From positions 1 through 28,000 of the IMG/VR virus record IMGVR_UViG_3300044971_000138: a DNA stretch of 28,000 bases; one strand, given 5' to 3'. How positions within the stretch are numbered: the first letter of the stretch is position 1; each line of letters starts with the position of its first letter. The notes under the pieces were generated by a model. It was not told where the DNA came from. It did not search any database and saw nothing but the letters and a program-made list of their open reading frames with translations. The position numbers were made by a program, and so were the translations under genes. Shown one piece after another: positions 6,056 through 12,515 of the stretch. The stretch comes from a virus.

Positions 6056-6349
6056 ATGCTTACAACCACCACCATTGTCCTGCTCGGCGTAGCCTTTGAG
6101 GCTGAAGTTGAGTACGCCGTACACCATGCCGATCCCTCGGTCGGCGTACCCGAGACGCTGGAGATTTGCAGCGCGTACATCCTCGGTGTTTACCCCGACG
6201 GCATAGAGAGCAGCGACAAGAAATCCAACGCGGTCTACGTCAACTACAAGTGCGACCTTGAGTATCTGACCATCGAAGAATTCGACACGTTGGAGAACTC
6301 TTGCTGGAACCACTACCGCAAAACTCAAGAAGAGGCGTACGACGTATGA
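6056..6349 (+). CDS. Unknown early phage protein, first gene of rightward operon
   Basis: A 97-residue protein with no family I recognise. The N-terminus is hydrophobic (LTTTTIVLLGVAF) but short of a clear signal peptide. The rest is acidic and tyrosine-rich (DPSVGVPETLEI, VYVNYKCDLEYLTIEEFDTLE), consistent with a compact soluble protein. The ATG at 6056 has ACAGGAG nine bases upstream and lies downstream of the predicted transcription start, which excludes the in-frame upstream start at 5993. It is the leading gene of the early operon; such positions often hold host-takeover or anti-defence proteins, but nothing in this sequence shows that. Confidence 0.7.
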   Translation: MLTTTTIVLLGVAFEAEVEYAVHHADPSVGVPETLEICSAYILGVYPDGIESSDKKSNAVYVNYKCDLEYLTIEEFDTLENSCWNHYRKTQEEAYDV

Positions 6350-6462
6350 AGCGCAGCAAACTCGCCATTTTTGGCATCGTCATCGTTTACCTGCTGGCTG
6401 CCCTCGTTGAACCCTGCGACGGTCACAGTTGTGATGCGGAGGTGACGCATGGAACCCGATAA
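6346..6462 (+). CDS. Small membrane or exported peptide (38 aa)
   Basis: A short ORF starting in an ATGA overlap with the previous stop. The N-terminus is a basic KRSK followed by a hydrophobic stretch (LAIFGIVIVYLLAALV) and a short Cys-containing tail (EPCDGHSCDAEV). This is a typical single-pass membrane peptide or signal sequence, with Cys residues that would face the periplasm. Tight coupling to both neighbours supports translation. No function can be assigned. Confidence 0.55.
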   Translation: MKRSKLAIFGIVIVYLLAALVEPCDGHSCDAEVTHGTR

Positions 6463-6595
6463 CGTCTGGCAAGACGATGACAGTTGGTGGCACCAGCAGG
6501 ACTTGGAACTACAGCAGCGCGAGGAGCAAGAACGCATTGAGGCTTGTAACCGCGCCATTGCAGCATTAACGGAGAACAACCATGAAGGTGTATGA
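6449..6595 (+). CDS. Small acidic Gln/Trp-rich protein (48 aa)
   Basis: A 48-residue ORF with a strong GGAGGTGA ribosome site before ATG 6449; that site sits inside the preceding small ORF. The product is acidic and Trp-rich at the start (WQDDDSWWHQQDLEL) and then one helix (QQREEQERIEACNRAIAALTENN) that could form a coiled coil. Its end overlaps the ERF gene start by 14 bases. The tight packing and good ribosome site support a real gene of unknown role. Confidence 0.6.
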   Translation: MEPDNVWQDDDSWWHQQDLELQQREEQERIEACNRAIAALTENNHEGV

Positions 6596-7151
6596 AAAGA
6601 TCGCAAACATTACCGCCGACCTGTCCAAGATCGGCATAAGTAAAGACAGCAAGAACCAGAGTCAGGGCTATAAGTTTCGTGGCATTGACCAAGTGTACGG
6701 TGCGCTGTCACCGCTCCTTGCCAAGCATGGTCTTTGCATCCTGCCTCGCGTCACGGCACGCGAGGTAGTGGAGCGGCAGAACCGCCAAGGTGGTGCGCTG
6801 TTCTACGTCACGCTCACCGTGGAGTTTGATTTCGTCGCCGCCGAGGATGGCAGCAAACACACGGTCGTCACGATTGGCGAGGCAATGGATAGCGGCGACA
6901 AAGCAAGCAACAAGGCCATGTCTGCCGCCTACAAGTACGCCGCATTCCAAGCGTTTTGCATCCCAACCGAGGGCGACAACGACGCCGATGCAACGACGCA
7001 CGAAGTTGCCGCGCAAGACCCCGAGGTGCTGGCGCAGATCGCTGCGTGCGATAGCAAGAAGGCGCTGCGTGCGCTGCTTAACGATCTGCCCGTCCCGGTG
7101 CGTGAATTGCACATGGATGCGTTTATGGCTCGCAGCAAAGAGGTGCAGTAA
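6582..7151 (+). CDS. erf: ERF-family single-strand annealing recombinase
   Basis: A 189-residue ERF protein that pairs complementary single strands during phage recombination and genome circularisation. The family hallmarks are present: KFRGIDQVYGALSPLLAKHGL near residues 31-51, DSGDKASNKAMSAAYKYAAFQAFCIPTEGDNDAD near 103-136, and a variable C-terminal tail. It immediately precedes a YqaJ-type exonuclease (stop and start overlap as TAATG), forming the usual exonuclease/annealase pair comparable to lambda Red. Family membership is secure. Confidence 0.92.
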   Translation: MKVYEKIANITADLSKIGISKDSKNQSQGYKFRGIDQVYGALSPLLAKHGLCILPRVTAREVVERQNRQGGALFYVTLTVEFDFVAAEDGSKHTVVTIGEAMDSGDKASNKAMSAAYKYAAFQAFCIPTEGDNDADATTHEVAAQDPEVLAQIAACDSKKALRALLNDLPVPVRELHMDAFMARSKEVQ

Positions 7152-7765
7152 TGGAACAGCGCACGAACGAATGGAGACAAGCGCGGTTGGCGAAAGTTAC
7201 CGGTTCCCGCGTGGCCGATGTGATCGCCAAGACCAAGACAGGTTACGGCGCGTCCCGGGCAAACCTAATGGCCGACCTCATCGTGGAACGGTTGACGGGG
7301 CAGCCCGCCAGCACGTTCACGAACGCGCACATGGAGTGGGGTACGGAGCAGGAACCCCACGCCAGAGCCGCCTACAGCGCCCGTACAGGCGAGTTGGTAG
7401 AGGAGGTGGGCTTTATAGACCACCCGCGCATTTTGAACTCTGGCGCGTCCCCTGACGGCCTCGTAGGCGATGAGGGGCTGGTGGAGTTCAAGTGTCCCGC
7501 GACCGCCACCCACCTCGACACGTTGCTGGCTGGCGAGGTGCCGTCCAAGTACATCCCGCAGATGCAATGGCAGATGGCGTGTACCAACCGAGCGTGGTGC
7601 GATTTCGTGTCTTACGACCCTCGGCTGCCGGAACACCTGCGGATGTTCGTTAAGCGCGTGGAGCGTGACGATGCCTACATCAAGATGCTGGAAACCGAGG
7701 TAACGAAGTTTTTGACCGAGTTGGAAGAAAAACTGACGCAACTACAGGAGTTAAACCGTGGCTAA
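7151..7765 (+). CDS. YqaJ/lambda-exonuclease-family recombinase
   Basis: A 204-residue nuclease that should digest double-stranded ends to give single-stranded tails for the ERF protein. The N-terminal RTNEWRQARLAKVTGSRVADV is the typical opening of YqaJ proteins. GASPDGLVGDEGLVEFKCP (about residues 98-116) carries the catalytic Asp and the E-x-K pair, and the Gln-rich helix YIPQMQWQMACT follows. The C-terminal 40 residues form a charged helix. Start and stop overlap both neighbours, so the pair is probably made in fixed ratio. Identification is firm. Confidence 0.93.
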   Translation: MEQRTNEWRQARLAKVTGSRVADVIAKTKTGYGASRANLMADLIVERLTGQPASTFTNAHMEWGTEQEPHARAAYSARTGELVEEVGFIDHPRILNSGASPDGLVGDEGLVEFKCPATATHLDTLLAGEVPSKYIPQMQWQMACTNRAWCDFVSYDPRLPEHLRMFVKRVERDDAYIKMLETEVTKFLTELEEKLTQLQELNRG

Positions 7766-8021
7766 TTACGACACCCCTTACGACCCGAATATGCGTGGCG
7801 TTCTCTTCAAGAACGACCAGAAAGGAAACGCCAAGGCACCGCAATATCGCGGGTCATGCGTGATTGACAACGTAGACCTCAACATTTCGGCGTGGATCAA
7901 GGAGTCCAAGAAGTCGGGCGATAAGTTCATGTCGCTGAAGTTTGAGTCAAAGCGTCCGGCACCGCCAAAACAGAAAGCGATCACCGAGGATAATTGGAGC
8001 GATCCCGATGCTCCGTTCTGA
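7758..8021 (+). CDS. Small phage protein, possible ssDNA-binding type
   Basis: An 87-residue protein starting within the end of the exonuclease gene. The core, MRGVLFKNDQKGNAKAPQYRGSC then AWIKESKKSGDKFMSLKFE, alternates beta-strands with basic residues, as in small OB-like or DUF736-like proteins often found next to phage recombination genes. The acidic tail (EDNWSDPDAPF) recalls the C-terminal tip of single-strand-binding proteins, although it lacks the exact ending. A ssDNA-binding role beside the annealase and exonuclease is reasonable, but I infer it from shape and position. Confidence 0.6.
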   Translation: MANYDTPYDPNMRGVLFKNDQKGNAKAPQYRGSCVIDNVDLNISAWIKESKKSGDKFMSLKFESKRPAPPKQKAITEDNWSDPDAPF

Positions 8022-8685
8022 AGAACTGCCAATCTTTATCGGTTACGACAGCCGAGAAGATGTGGCCTACCGTGTGGCGCGGCGCTCGATTGAGCGCCAT
8101 GCCCGCCAACCTGTCCACATCCAGCCGATTGACCAGCGGTACATGCGGGCGGTGGGGTTGTACTACCGTCCCGACGATCCGCTTTCATCAACGGAGTTTA
8201 GTTTTACGCGTTTTCTCGTCCCGTACTTGTGCGAGTACAAGGGTTGGGCGGTGTTTATGGACTGCGACTTCCTTGTGCGCCATGACCTGACGCAGATATG
8301 GCGTTATGTCGATGAAAGCAAAGCGGTGCTTTGTGTACACCACGACTACCGGCCTGCCGAAACGGTCAAAATGGACGGCAAGGCGCAGCATCAGTATCCA
8401 CGAAAGAACTGGTCATCGTTCATGCTCCTAAACTGCGAGCATCCACAAACGAAGCAACTTACGCCAGAGGCAGTCAACACGGAGTCGGGCAAGTACCTTC
8501 ACCAATTTGGTTGGTGCGCTGACGAATACTTGGGCGAACTGCCGGTGACCTTCAACTATCTTGAGGGCTGGAACAACAAGGCGCAGGAACCCGATCCCGT
8601 GTGCGTACACATGACCCGTGGCGGCCCGTGGTTCCCCGGCTACCAAGACGTTGAGTACGCCGATGAGTGGCGGGCGTATACGTGA
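8008..8685 (+). CDS. Glycosyltransferase-like protein (GT8-type, DxD)
   Basis: A 225-residue protein. LPIFIGYDSREDVAYRVARRSIERHA is the beta-strand and helix opening of GT8-like enzymes, and FSFTRFLVPYLCEYKGWAVFMDCDFLVRHDL holds the DxD at D85/D87. The later VCVHMTRGGPWFPGYQDVEYADEW matches the C-terminal His/Gly region of phage-encoded members. Donor and acceptor cannot be read from sequence. The ATG at 8008 overlaps the previous gene, and the stop overlaps the next start (GTGA). A sugar-transfer gene inside a recombination operon suggests a DNA or early-protein target, or it may simply be a host-surface modifier. Confidence 0.75.
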   Translation: MLRSEELPIFIGYDSREDVAYRVARRSIERHARQPVHIQPIDQRYMRAVGLYYRPDDPLSSTEFSFTRFLVPYLCEYKGWAVFMDCDFLVRHDLTQIWRYVDESKAVLCVHHDYRPAETVKMDGKAQHQYPRKNWSSFMLLNCEHPQTKQLTPEAVNTESGKYLHQFGWCADEYLGELPVTFNYLEGWNNKAQEPDPVCVHMTRGGPWFPGYQDVEYADEWRAYT

Positions 8686-9083
8686 AACGCATCTTTACGC
8701 CCGGGACGCCGGTTGAGCAGGTGATGAAGGCTGTAGCCGCCATGATGACGGCGCTGCCTGCAAAGCCCTTTGCGGTGACCGTAGAGGTGTGGAAGAAGCC
8801 CCGCACCAACCAGCAGAACGCCTACCTGTGGGGTGTCGTTTACCCCGCCGTCATAGAGGGCGGTGGCGAGGCGCTAGGCGGCTTTACGAGGGATGATGTC
8901 CACGAATGGCTGCTCGGGGAATGCTTCGGTTGGCAGACGCTAGAGGGCTTTGGGCGCAAACGTATGCGACCGCTCAAACGATCCTCTGCGCTGAACAAAC
9001 AAGAATTTAGCGATTACCTGACGTTTATAGACACCAAATGTGCCGAGTTTGGCATTGTGATACCAGAGCCGTATGAAGGTTGA
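8682..9083 (+). CDS. NinB-like recombination protein (tentative)
   Basis: A 133-residue protein with the PRTNQQNAYLWGVVYP motif near residues 45-60, like the R-T-x-x-QNA segment of NinB/Orf recombination mediators. It continues with DDVHEWLLGECFGW and LKRSSALNKQEFSDYLTFIDTKC, a helical C-terminal part seen in many phage homologues. NinB binds single-stranded DNA and helps load recombinases. GTG 8682 overlaps the glycosyltransferase stop; a GTG at 8667 is an alternative. The neighbourhood (ERF, YqaJ, DUF1364) fits this role, but the assignment rests on a short motif. Confidence 0.55.
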   Translation: MKRIFTPGTPVEQVMKAVAAMMTALPAKPFAVTVEVWKKPRTNQQNAYLWGVVYPAVIEGGGEALGGFTRDDVHEWLLGECFGWQTLEGFGRKRMRPLKRSSALNKQEFSDYLTFIDTKCAEFGIVIPEPYEG

Positions 9084-9567
9084 GCGCCCCATCATTGCAT
9101 TGCACCCGTGGGAGTACGAATGGGCTTCTCACGTTGGAGCGCGGCGTTACATTGAAAACTGGAATCGTCAAAACGCGGCGCATTATCACAAAAACCGCAT
9201 GGAAGATGACCGAACGGCGCAAGTAGCAGCGTGCGTAGCAGAGTTAGCCGTTGCTAAATACACTAATCGTTATTGGTCTGGACACGTATGGCCTGCATCA
9301 ATGCACCAAAACTACAAAGACATTCCCGATGTTGGGAATAACATTGAAGTACGTCGGCTGCGAACAAAAGATTACGCAGCGGTACGCCGAAAACAATTAG
9401 GTAAAGGGCTTGTTTTGTTTGTTGCAAAACCCGCAATGCCGGAACTGCGACAAGTAGAAATATACGGCTTTATTGATTACGACCACGCGTGGAATCTTGC
9501 TGTTCCAACTGAATATGACCCAGACAATACCCGAGAAATTGGGCCGGAATTTTTGAGGTTGAAATGA
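9073..9567 (+). CDS. Phage protein with possible PD-(D/E)XK nuclease-like core
   Basis: A 164-residue protein of a type frequent in phage recombination clusters. VAACVAELAVAKYTNRYW offers a helix with a Glu, DIPDVGNNIEVRRLRT a PD...E-x-R core, and GKGLVLFVAKP a following strand. Together these resemble a degenerate restriction-endonuclease fold, with the usual Lys replaced by Arg. Catalysis is therefore uncertain. The gene is visibly more AT-rich than its neighbours, suggesting separate acquisition. It overlaps the previous gene by 11 bases and the next by ATGA. Confidence 0.5.
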   Translation: MKVERPIIALHPWEYEWASHVGARRYIENWNRQNAAHYHKNRMEDDRTAQVAACVAELAVAKYTNRYWSGHVWPASMHQNYKDIPDVGNNIEVRRLRTKDYAAVRRKQLGKGLVLFVAKPAMPELRQVEIYGFIDYDHAWNLAVPTEYDPDNTREIGPEFLRLK

Positions 9568-9851
9568 GCCTACGCAAAGAAGCCAAAGGGCGCGGCTGCA
9601 CGGTGCGTATACCGGGCGTCTGTAACTTCAACAGCGAAACGACTGTGTTGGCGCATATCCGCATTGCAGGCGTGTCAGGCATGGGCCTCAAGGCACCCGA
9701 CCTTTTGGGGGCGTGGTGCTGTTCTGCCTGTCACGCAGAGGTTGACGGCCAAACGCATACGAGCGGCCTTACCCGCGATGAGTTGCGCCTTGCGCTGTAC
9801 GACGGGATGGCGCGAACGATCTGGCAGTTACACAAAGAGGGGCTGATATGA
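9564..9851 (+). CDS. DUF1364-family phage protein (Cys/His-rich, HNH-like)
   Basis: A 95-residue protein with the DUF1364 signature: LRKEAKGRGCTVRIPGVCN, then TTVLAHIRIAGVSGMGLKAPDLLGAWCCSACHAEVDG. Cys12, Cys20, Cys52, Cys53, Cys56 and the His residues would hold a zinc ion, and the arrangement resembles small HNH-type nucleases of lambdoid nin regions. A role in DNA recombination or repair is the usual proposal, unproven for this protein. It starts and ends in ATGA overlaps. Confidence 0.82.
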   Translation: MSLRKEAKGRGCTVRIPGVCNFNSETTVLAHIRIAGVSGMGLKAPDLLGAWCCSACHAEVDGQTHTSGLTRDELRLALYDGMARTIWQLHKEGLI

Positions 9852-10396
9852 ACTTCTGGTGCGACACGCCCTATACCACCGCTCATGTGCGTAACGAGTT
9901 CCTGCACGACCATGAGAAGGGCAAAGGTGAATTTACCCTCTGCACCGTGTTCGGCTTTCGCGCTGAACCCATGCGCGTCCCTATGTTCCAAATCATGCTG
10001 GAGAACGGCGCACAATGGGCGCGTATCCCGATCCACGCGCTGTGCAGTAAGCCTTGCCCAGAAATGGCGCTGCCGCTTGTCGTGTGGTGGGATTCGTTCT
10101 CGCGCAACTGTCAGGTCAAGGAGGTGGCGTTCCTGCGTAACCACCGGGTCAAGGCGATAGGCCGCGACGGGGTGCAGCGCCCGGGGACGTACCTGATGAC
10201 GGTATTCTGGTGCGACGGCGGGTGGAGCGAAGTGCCGGATCAGAGCAAAGACCATCACCTAATCGCATTAGACTCTGGACAATGGATCGCCTATCCCAAC
10301 AACCGCCTACTCTGGTCAGACCCGTCGTGGATCAGCGGGGACGTTCCGCGAGGTTGGAAGTCACCATCGACGAACTACACCGTGGAGGGCGTATGA
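9848..10396 (+). CDS. Conserved phage protein of unknown function
   Basis: A 182-residue protein that resembles uncharacterised phage proteins with the sequence features FWCDTPYTTAHVRNEFL, FGFRAEPMRVPMFQIMLENGAQWARIPI, HRVKAIGRDGVQRPGTYL and HLIALDSGQWIAYPNNRLLW. It is rich in Trp and beta-strand, with no membrane segment or catalytic motif I can point to. ATGA overlaps on both sides place it in the early operon. I do not know a function. Confidence 0.68.
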   Translation: MNFWCDTPYTTAHVRNEFLHDHEKGKGEFTLCTVFGFRAEPMRVPMFQIMLENGAQWARIPIHALCSKPCPEMALPLVVWWDSFSRNCQVKEVAFLRNHRVKAIGRDGVQRPGTYLMTVFWCDGGWSEVPDQSKDHHLIALDSGQWIAYPNNRLLWSDPSWISGDVPRGWKSPSTNYTVEGV

Positions 10397-10503
10397 GGCC
10401 GATTCTGGAGGCATTACAGCGGTTTTGGCAGTATGACTGGCGTCATGTCCCGCCCCCCAATTGGGCCTGCTCACGGAGGCGCACCGGAGGGCTTTACTGG
10501 TGA
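10393..10503 (+). CDS. Very small basic phage ORF (36 aa)
   Basis: A 36-residue ORF (MRPILEALQRFWQYDWRHVP...) opened by an ATGA overlap and closed by a GTGA overlap. It is Trp/Arg-rich with one short amphipathic helix. The two coupled junctions and the lack of any gap support translation; function is unknown. It may serve mainly to carry ribosomes to the next gene. Confidence 0.45.
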   Translation: MRPILEALQRFWQYDWRHVPPPNWACSRRRTGGLYW

Positions 10504-10700
10504 CTATAGACACCGAAAGCCCGCCCGGGGCGTGGGCAAACGAAATGAAGGCAGCGCCGTGGGGTTACGGGCAGTCCCAAGCGGATCGGGTGCGCTGGGC
10601 GCTTGCCGAGGTCGCCCAGAAAGGGCTGTGGGAGGCCGCCCGGGTGCTAGAGCAGGAAATCAAGACGCTGCGGGCCGAGGTTGAGCATTTACGCAAATGA
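10500..10700 (+). CDS. Small coiled-coil phage protein (66 aa)
   Basis: A 66-residue protein starting at GTG 10500, with GGAGGG eight bases upstream and a GTGA overlap with the previous stop. The first third is Pro/Trp-rich (ESPPGAWANEMKAAPWGYGQSQ). The rest is one long helix (RVRWALAEVAQKGLWEAARVLEQEIKTLRAEVEHLRK) with Leu/Val heptads, suggesting a dimer. It is the last protein gene of the early operon; its stop codon forms the start of the outer tRNA-like acceptor arm. A TTG at 10461 in the same frame is less likely. Confidence 0.55.
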   Translation: MTIDTESPPGAWANEMKAAPWGYGQSQADRVRWALAEVAQKGLWEAARVLEQEIKTLRAEVEHLRK

Positions 10701-10835
10701 GGGATCGTCTAACGGCAGGACATTAAGTATACTCACCTGTAGTTCAATGGTAGAACCCCAGACTTTGACTCTGGTAATCCTTGTTCGAGTCAAGGCAGGT
10801 GATCCATGCAACCCCGAGTCCTAGTCCCTCAACCA
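10698..10835 (+). pseudogene. Decayed tRNA whose halves flank the intact tRNA-Gln
   Basis: TGAGGGA (10698-10704) is fully complementary to TCCCTCA (10825-10831), which is followed by A and CCA, as in an acceptor stem. After the 5' arm comes GTCTAACGGCAGGAC, a good D-arm with the GG pair. Before the 3' arm comes CCCGAGT, a damaged T-loop followed by CCTAG. The anticodon arm and the 5' side of the T-stem are missing, replaced by the complete tRNA-Gln. The two acceptor arms also supply the stop codons of the flanking convergent genes. Confidence 0.6.
10733..10806 (+). tRNA. tRNA-Gln (anticodon TTG)
   Basis: A complete cloverleaf. Acceptor TCACCTG pairs 7/7 with CAGGTGA, then T discriminator and encoded CCA. 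The anticodon stem CCAGA/TCTGG holds the 7-base loop CTTTGAC with anticodon TTG. The T-arm is CCTTG-TTCGAGT-CAAGG. It reads CAA, and by wobble CAG. It follows the early operon on the same strand and is probably cut from that transcript. The 1065-residue virion fibre in this window is about 19 per cent Gln, a plausible reason to carry it. Confidence 0.95.
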
Positions 10836-11203
10836 TAACTCCAAACGGTAGGGCGGGTTGCGCCCGTCAACGTGTCGAGGTGCAGGAATCTGCCCACCCC
10901 CTTCTGTTGCACGCCGATACCCGTAAACCCTGCGGCCATAGCGAGCGTTAAGAGCCTGTGGGCCTCCGCGCCCTCCACCCCTACGTCACAGGCACAGCCC
11001 GATGCGTGCGCCCCCGGGGCCGCCTTCTTCGCTTCTATGGGGTGCTTGGGGCAGCGATAGCCCGAGGTGATGCGCATGGGTTTGCCGTAGGCGGTGCGCA
11101 GGGTTTGGAGTTTCGCCATAAAGTCAGGCGTCATCTTGTTATCGCCGCAATGCGAGCAGTTAAACTCGGTCGCGGTGAAATTGGGGTAGGCTTTCCAGTC
11201 CAT
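10829..11203 (-). CDS. Endolysin, peptidase M15A type
   Basis: A 124-residue M15 peptidase that should cut peptidoglycan cross-links at lysis. TSGYRCPKHP (about residues 46-55) begins the fold. GAHASGCACDVGV holds the first His and Asp zinc ligands (His66, Asp73) and GRFLHLD the third ligand (His108). An N-terminal CSHCG...K motif is common in these phage enzymes. There is no signal peptide, so export depends on a holin. The start overlaps the holin stop (TGATG). It is the last gene of the late operon, ending inside the tRNA element. Confidence 0.9.
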   Translation of the reverse strand: MDWKAYPNFTATEFNCSHCGDNKMTPDFMAKLQTLRTAYGKPMRITSGYRCPKHPIEAKKAAPGAHASGCACDVGVEGAEAHRLLTLAMAAGFTGIGVQQKGVGRFLHLDTLTGATRPTVWSYG

Positions 11204-11595
11204 CAGCGTTTTCTCATTACATCAGCAATGGAAGGGGCGATCTTCTCCACGCTGCGACCTACCACATAGCCGCCTAACCCAAACTCAACGATAGACCACA
11301 GTTTGATGTACTCGGCCTCTGAGAGGTTCGGCGCAGCCCACCCAAACCAGCGGGCGACGATCAGGCACACAAATACAATCATGGTCAGCGGTCGCCAGTT
11401 CGCCGCCAGCCAATGCTGCGAGGCCGCCTCCGTCTGAATGATCTTGGCTGCCGCACCCTCTATCTCGGCTTGGTGCGCGAGCAGCGTTTTCATCATTTCG
11501 GCTTCGGCCTTGGCTTTCTGCTCGGGGTCGGGGAACAGATTGCCAACGACCTTGCCCAAAATCGGCGCGATGGTCGGTATCAACGCTTGGATCAT
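11203..11595 (-). CDS. Holin (3TM family)
   Basis: A 130-residue protein typical of Holin_3TM. It has a hydrophobic N-terminal stretch (LIPTIAPILGKVVGNLF) and a charged middle helix (PDPEQKAKAEAEMMKTLLAHQAEIEGAAAKIIQTEAASQ). The family block HWLAANWRPLTMIVFVCLIVARWFGW follows, then SEAEYIKLWSIVEFGLGGYVVGRSVEKI. It forms membrane lesions that release the endolysin. It is coupled to both neighbours by ATGA/TGATG overlaps. Confidence 0.9.
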   Translation of the reverse strand: MIQALIPTIAPILGKVVGNLFPDPEQKAKAEAEMMKTLLAHQAEIEGAAAKIIQTEAASQHWLAANWRPLTMIVFVCLIVARWFGWAAPNLSEAEYIKLWSIVEFGLGGYVVGRSVEKIAPSIADVMRKR

Positions 11596-11786
11596 TTCAG
11601 CGCGTCTACCAACATCACGGCCATGCTGCCAAGCGCACCGATCAGCACAAGGATAACCGTGCCGCCGACCGAGATAACCAGACGCTCAAGACGTTTAAGC
11701 CGAGCGTGGATGGCCTCGTAGCGAACCGCACAAACGTCAATGTGACTCGTTACAGTCACCTCCAATTCTTGCACCGTTGTCATCAT
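11592..11786 (-). CDS. Small membrane protein of the lysis cassette (XhlA/holin-accessory type)
   Basis: A 64-residue protein with a soluble, charged N-terminal coiled coil (YEAIHARLKRLERLV) and one C-terminal transmembrane helix (GGTVILVLIGALGSMAVMLV). This layout resembles XhlA-type holin accessory proteins and small antiholins. Position directly before the holin, with ATGA overlaps on both sides, supports a lysis role. ATG codons at 11786 and 11783 are equivalent choices. Confidence 0.65.
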   Translation of the reverse strand: MMTTVQELEVTVTSHIDVCAVRYEAIHARLKRLERLVISVGGTVILVLIGALGSMAVMLVDALK

Positions 11787-12052
11787 TTGCCCTCAATCAC
11801 TTTCCAGTTGTTAATCACAACCCAGACGTACAAGGCACACGCGCCTGCGGTAATCAGATAAAAGTCTGCGTACCACAAAAGCCACGTTGCCGCGACCTTC
11901 ATCACGACCATCGTCCCCACGGGGTCGAAACGCTGAAAGAGCCAGTTGAGCAAGGGATTAGCCTCGCGTTTGCCCATCTTCAGCGCACGATCCGTCGTCC
12001 AGATATCAGCGATCTGGAGCAGGAAGAAGATCAGTAGGAAGGCGGTGTTCAT
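11783..12052 (-). CDS. Multi-pass membrane protein (DUF5658-like)
   Basis: An 89-residue membrane protein. An N-terminal helix (TAFLLIFFLLQIADIWTT) is followed by the DUF5658-like signature DRALKMGKREANPLLNWLF. Two further hydrophobic stretches (VGTMVVMKVAATWLLWYA and LITAGACALYVWVVI) complete about three to four helices. Its place at the head of the lysis genes makes a holin-like or accessory role possible. ATG 12052 is preferred over GTG 12058 because it forms an ATGA overlap with the upstream stop. Confidence 0.65.
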   Translation of the reverse strand: MNTAFLLIFFLLQIADIWTTDRALKMGKREANPLLNWLFQRFDPVGTMVVMKVAATWLLWYADFYLITAGACALYVWVVINNWKVIEGK

Positions 12053-12366
12053 GCCCACGGCAACGGCGGGCTGACGATGGGAGGATTGATCTGGTTCTCA
12101 ATCTGCTGCGCAACCGCAGCCTCTGCGCTGTCTTTATCGACGCCGTTCGCCCAGCACCATCCCAGCACTTGATCCTGCGTGAGATCGGCATACGGGGTGA
12201 ACTGCTCGCCCTGCACGACCGCAAAGCCACAGGTGCTGTACACGCTGCCGCTATAGGTGCCGTCGGTGCCGGAGAGGTTCCAATGCGCCGTGACAACGTA
12301 ATCCGCGCCTTCGGGTGCCTGCGGTACGCAGTTCAACTGCGAGATGTTCCATGTGTAGGTAATCAC
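12049..12366 (-). CDS. Tail-associated small protein (DUF7936-like)
   Basis: A 105-residue protein beginning VITYTWNISQLNCVPQ, with VVTAHWNLSG, GTYSGSVYSTCGFAVV, FTPYADLTQDQVLGWCW and a proline-rich end PPLPW. This is the pattern of small beta-rich proteins encoded after phage tail fibres, possibly fibre-tip or assembly factors. GTG 12366, with GGAGG ten bases upstream and a GTGA overlap, is the likely start; the longer upstream frame reads through the preceding gene. The exact role is unknown. Confidence 0.6.
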   Translation of the reverse strand: MITYTWNISQLNCVPQAPEGADYVVTAHWNLSGTDGTYSGSVYSTCGFAVVQGEQFTPYADLTQDQVLGWCWANGVDKDSAEAAVAQQIENQINPPIVSPPLPWA

Positions 12367-12515
12367 TTCGCTTCCTCCTTCGGCAACAGCGGCTCGACCT
12401 GTGCCTTGAGTTTGGCCCACAGCGGGTGTGCGCCTTGGCTCGTCGGCAGGGTGCCGAGCAGATTCACGATAGCGACCGCTTCTTCAAGCGTGACCTTCAG
12501 TTCAACTTCAGACAT
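12363..12515 (-). CDS. Small helical phage protein (50 aa)
   Basis: A 50-residue protein (SEVELKVTLEEAVAIVNLLGTLPT...PLWAKLKAQVEPLLPKEEAK) of two short helices separated by a Gly/Pro turn. Similar tiny proteins accompany tail-fibre genes in many phages. ATG 12515 sits in a TAATG overlap with the upstream gene; an in-frame start at 12545 would only add residues from inside that gene. Function unknown. Confidence 0.58.
   Translation of the reverse strand: MSEVELKVTLEEAVAIVNLLGTLPTSQGAHPLWAKLKAQVEPLLPKEEAK

Noticed and set aside
5248-6099. Plus-strand open frame of 283 codons opposite the methyltransferase and repressor
   Set aside because: The minus strand encodes conserved methyltransferase motifs and a Cro-like protein; this frame would also run across the promoter.
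10705-10733. TATACT just before tRNA-Gln as a tRNA promoter
   Set aside because: No -35 at the right distance, and transcription would start inside the tRNA.
10810-10835. 3' tRNA fragment as an attP core for integration
   Set aside because: Phage attachment sites often copy tRNA 3' ends, but there is also a 5' half here and no integrase in the window.
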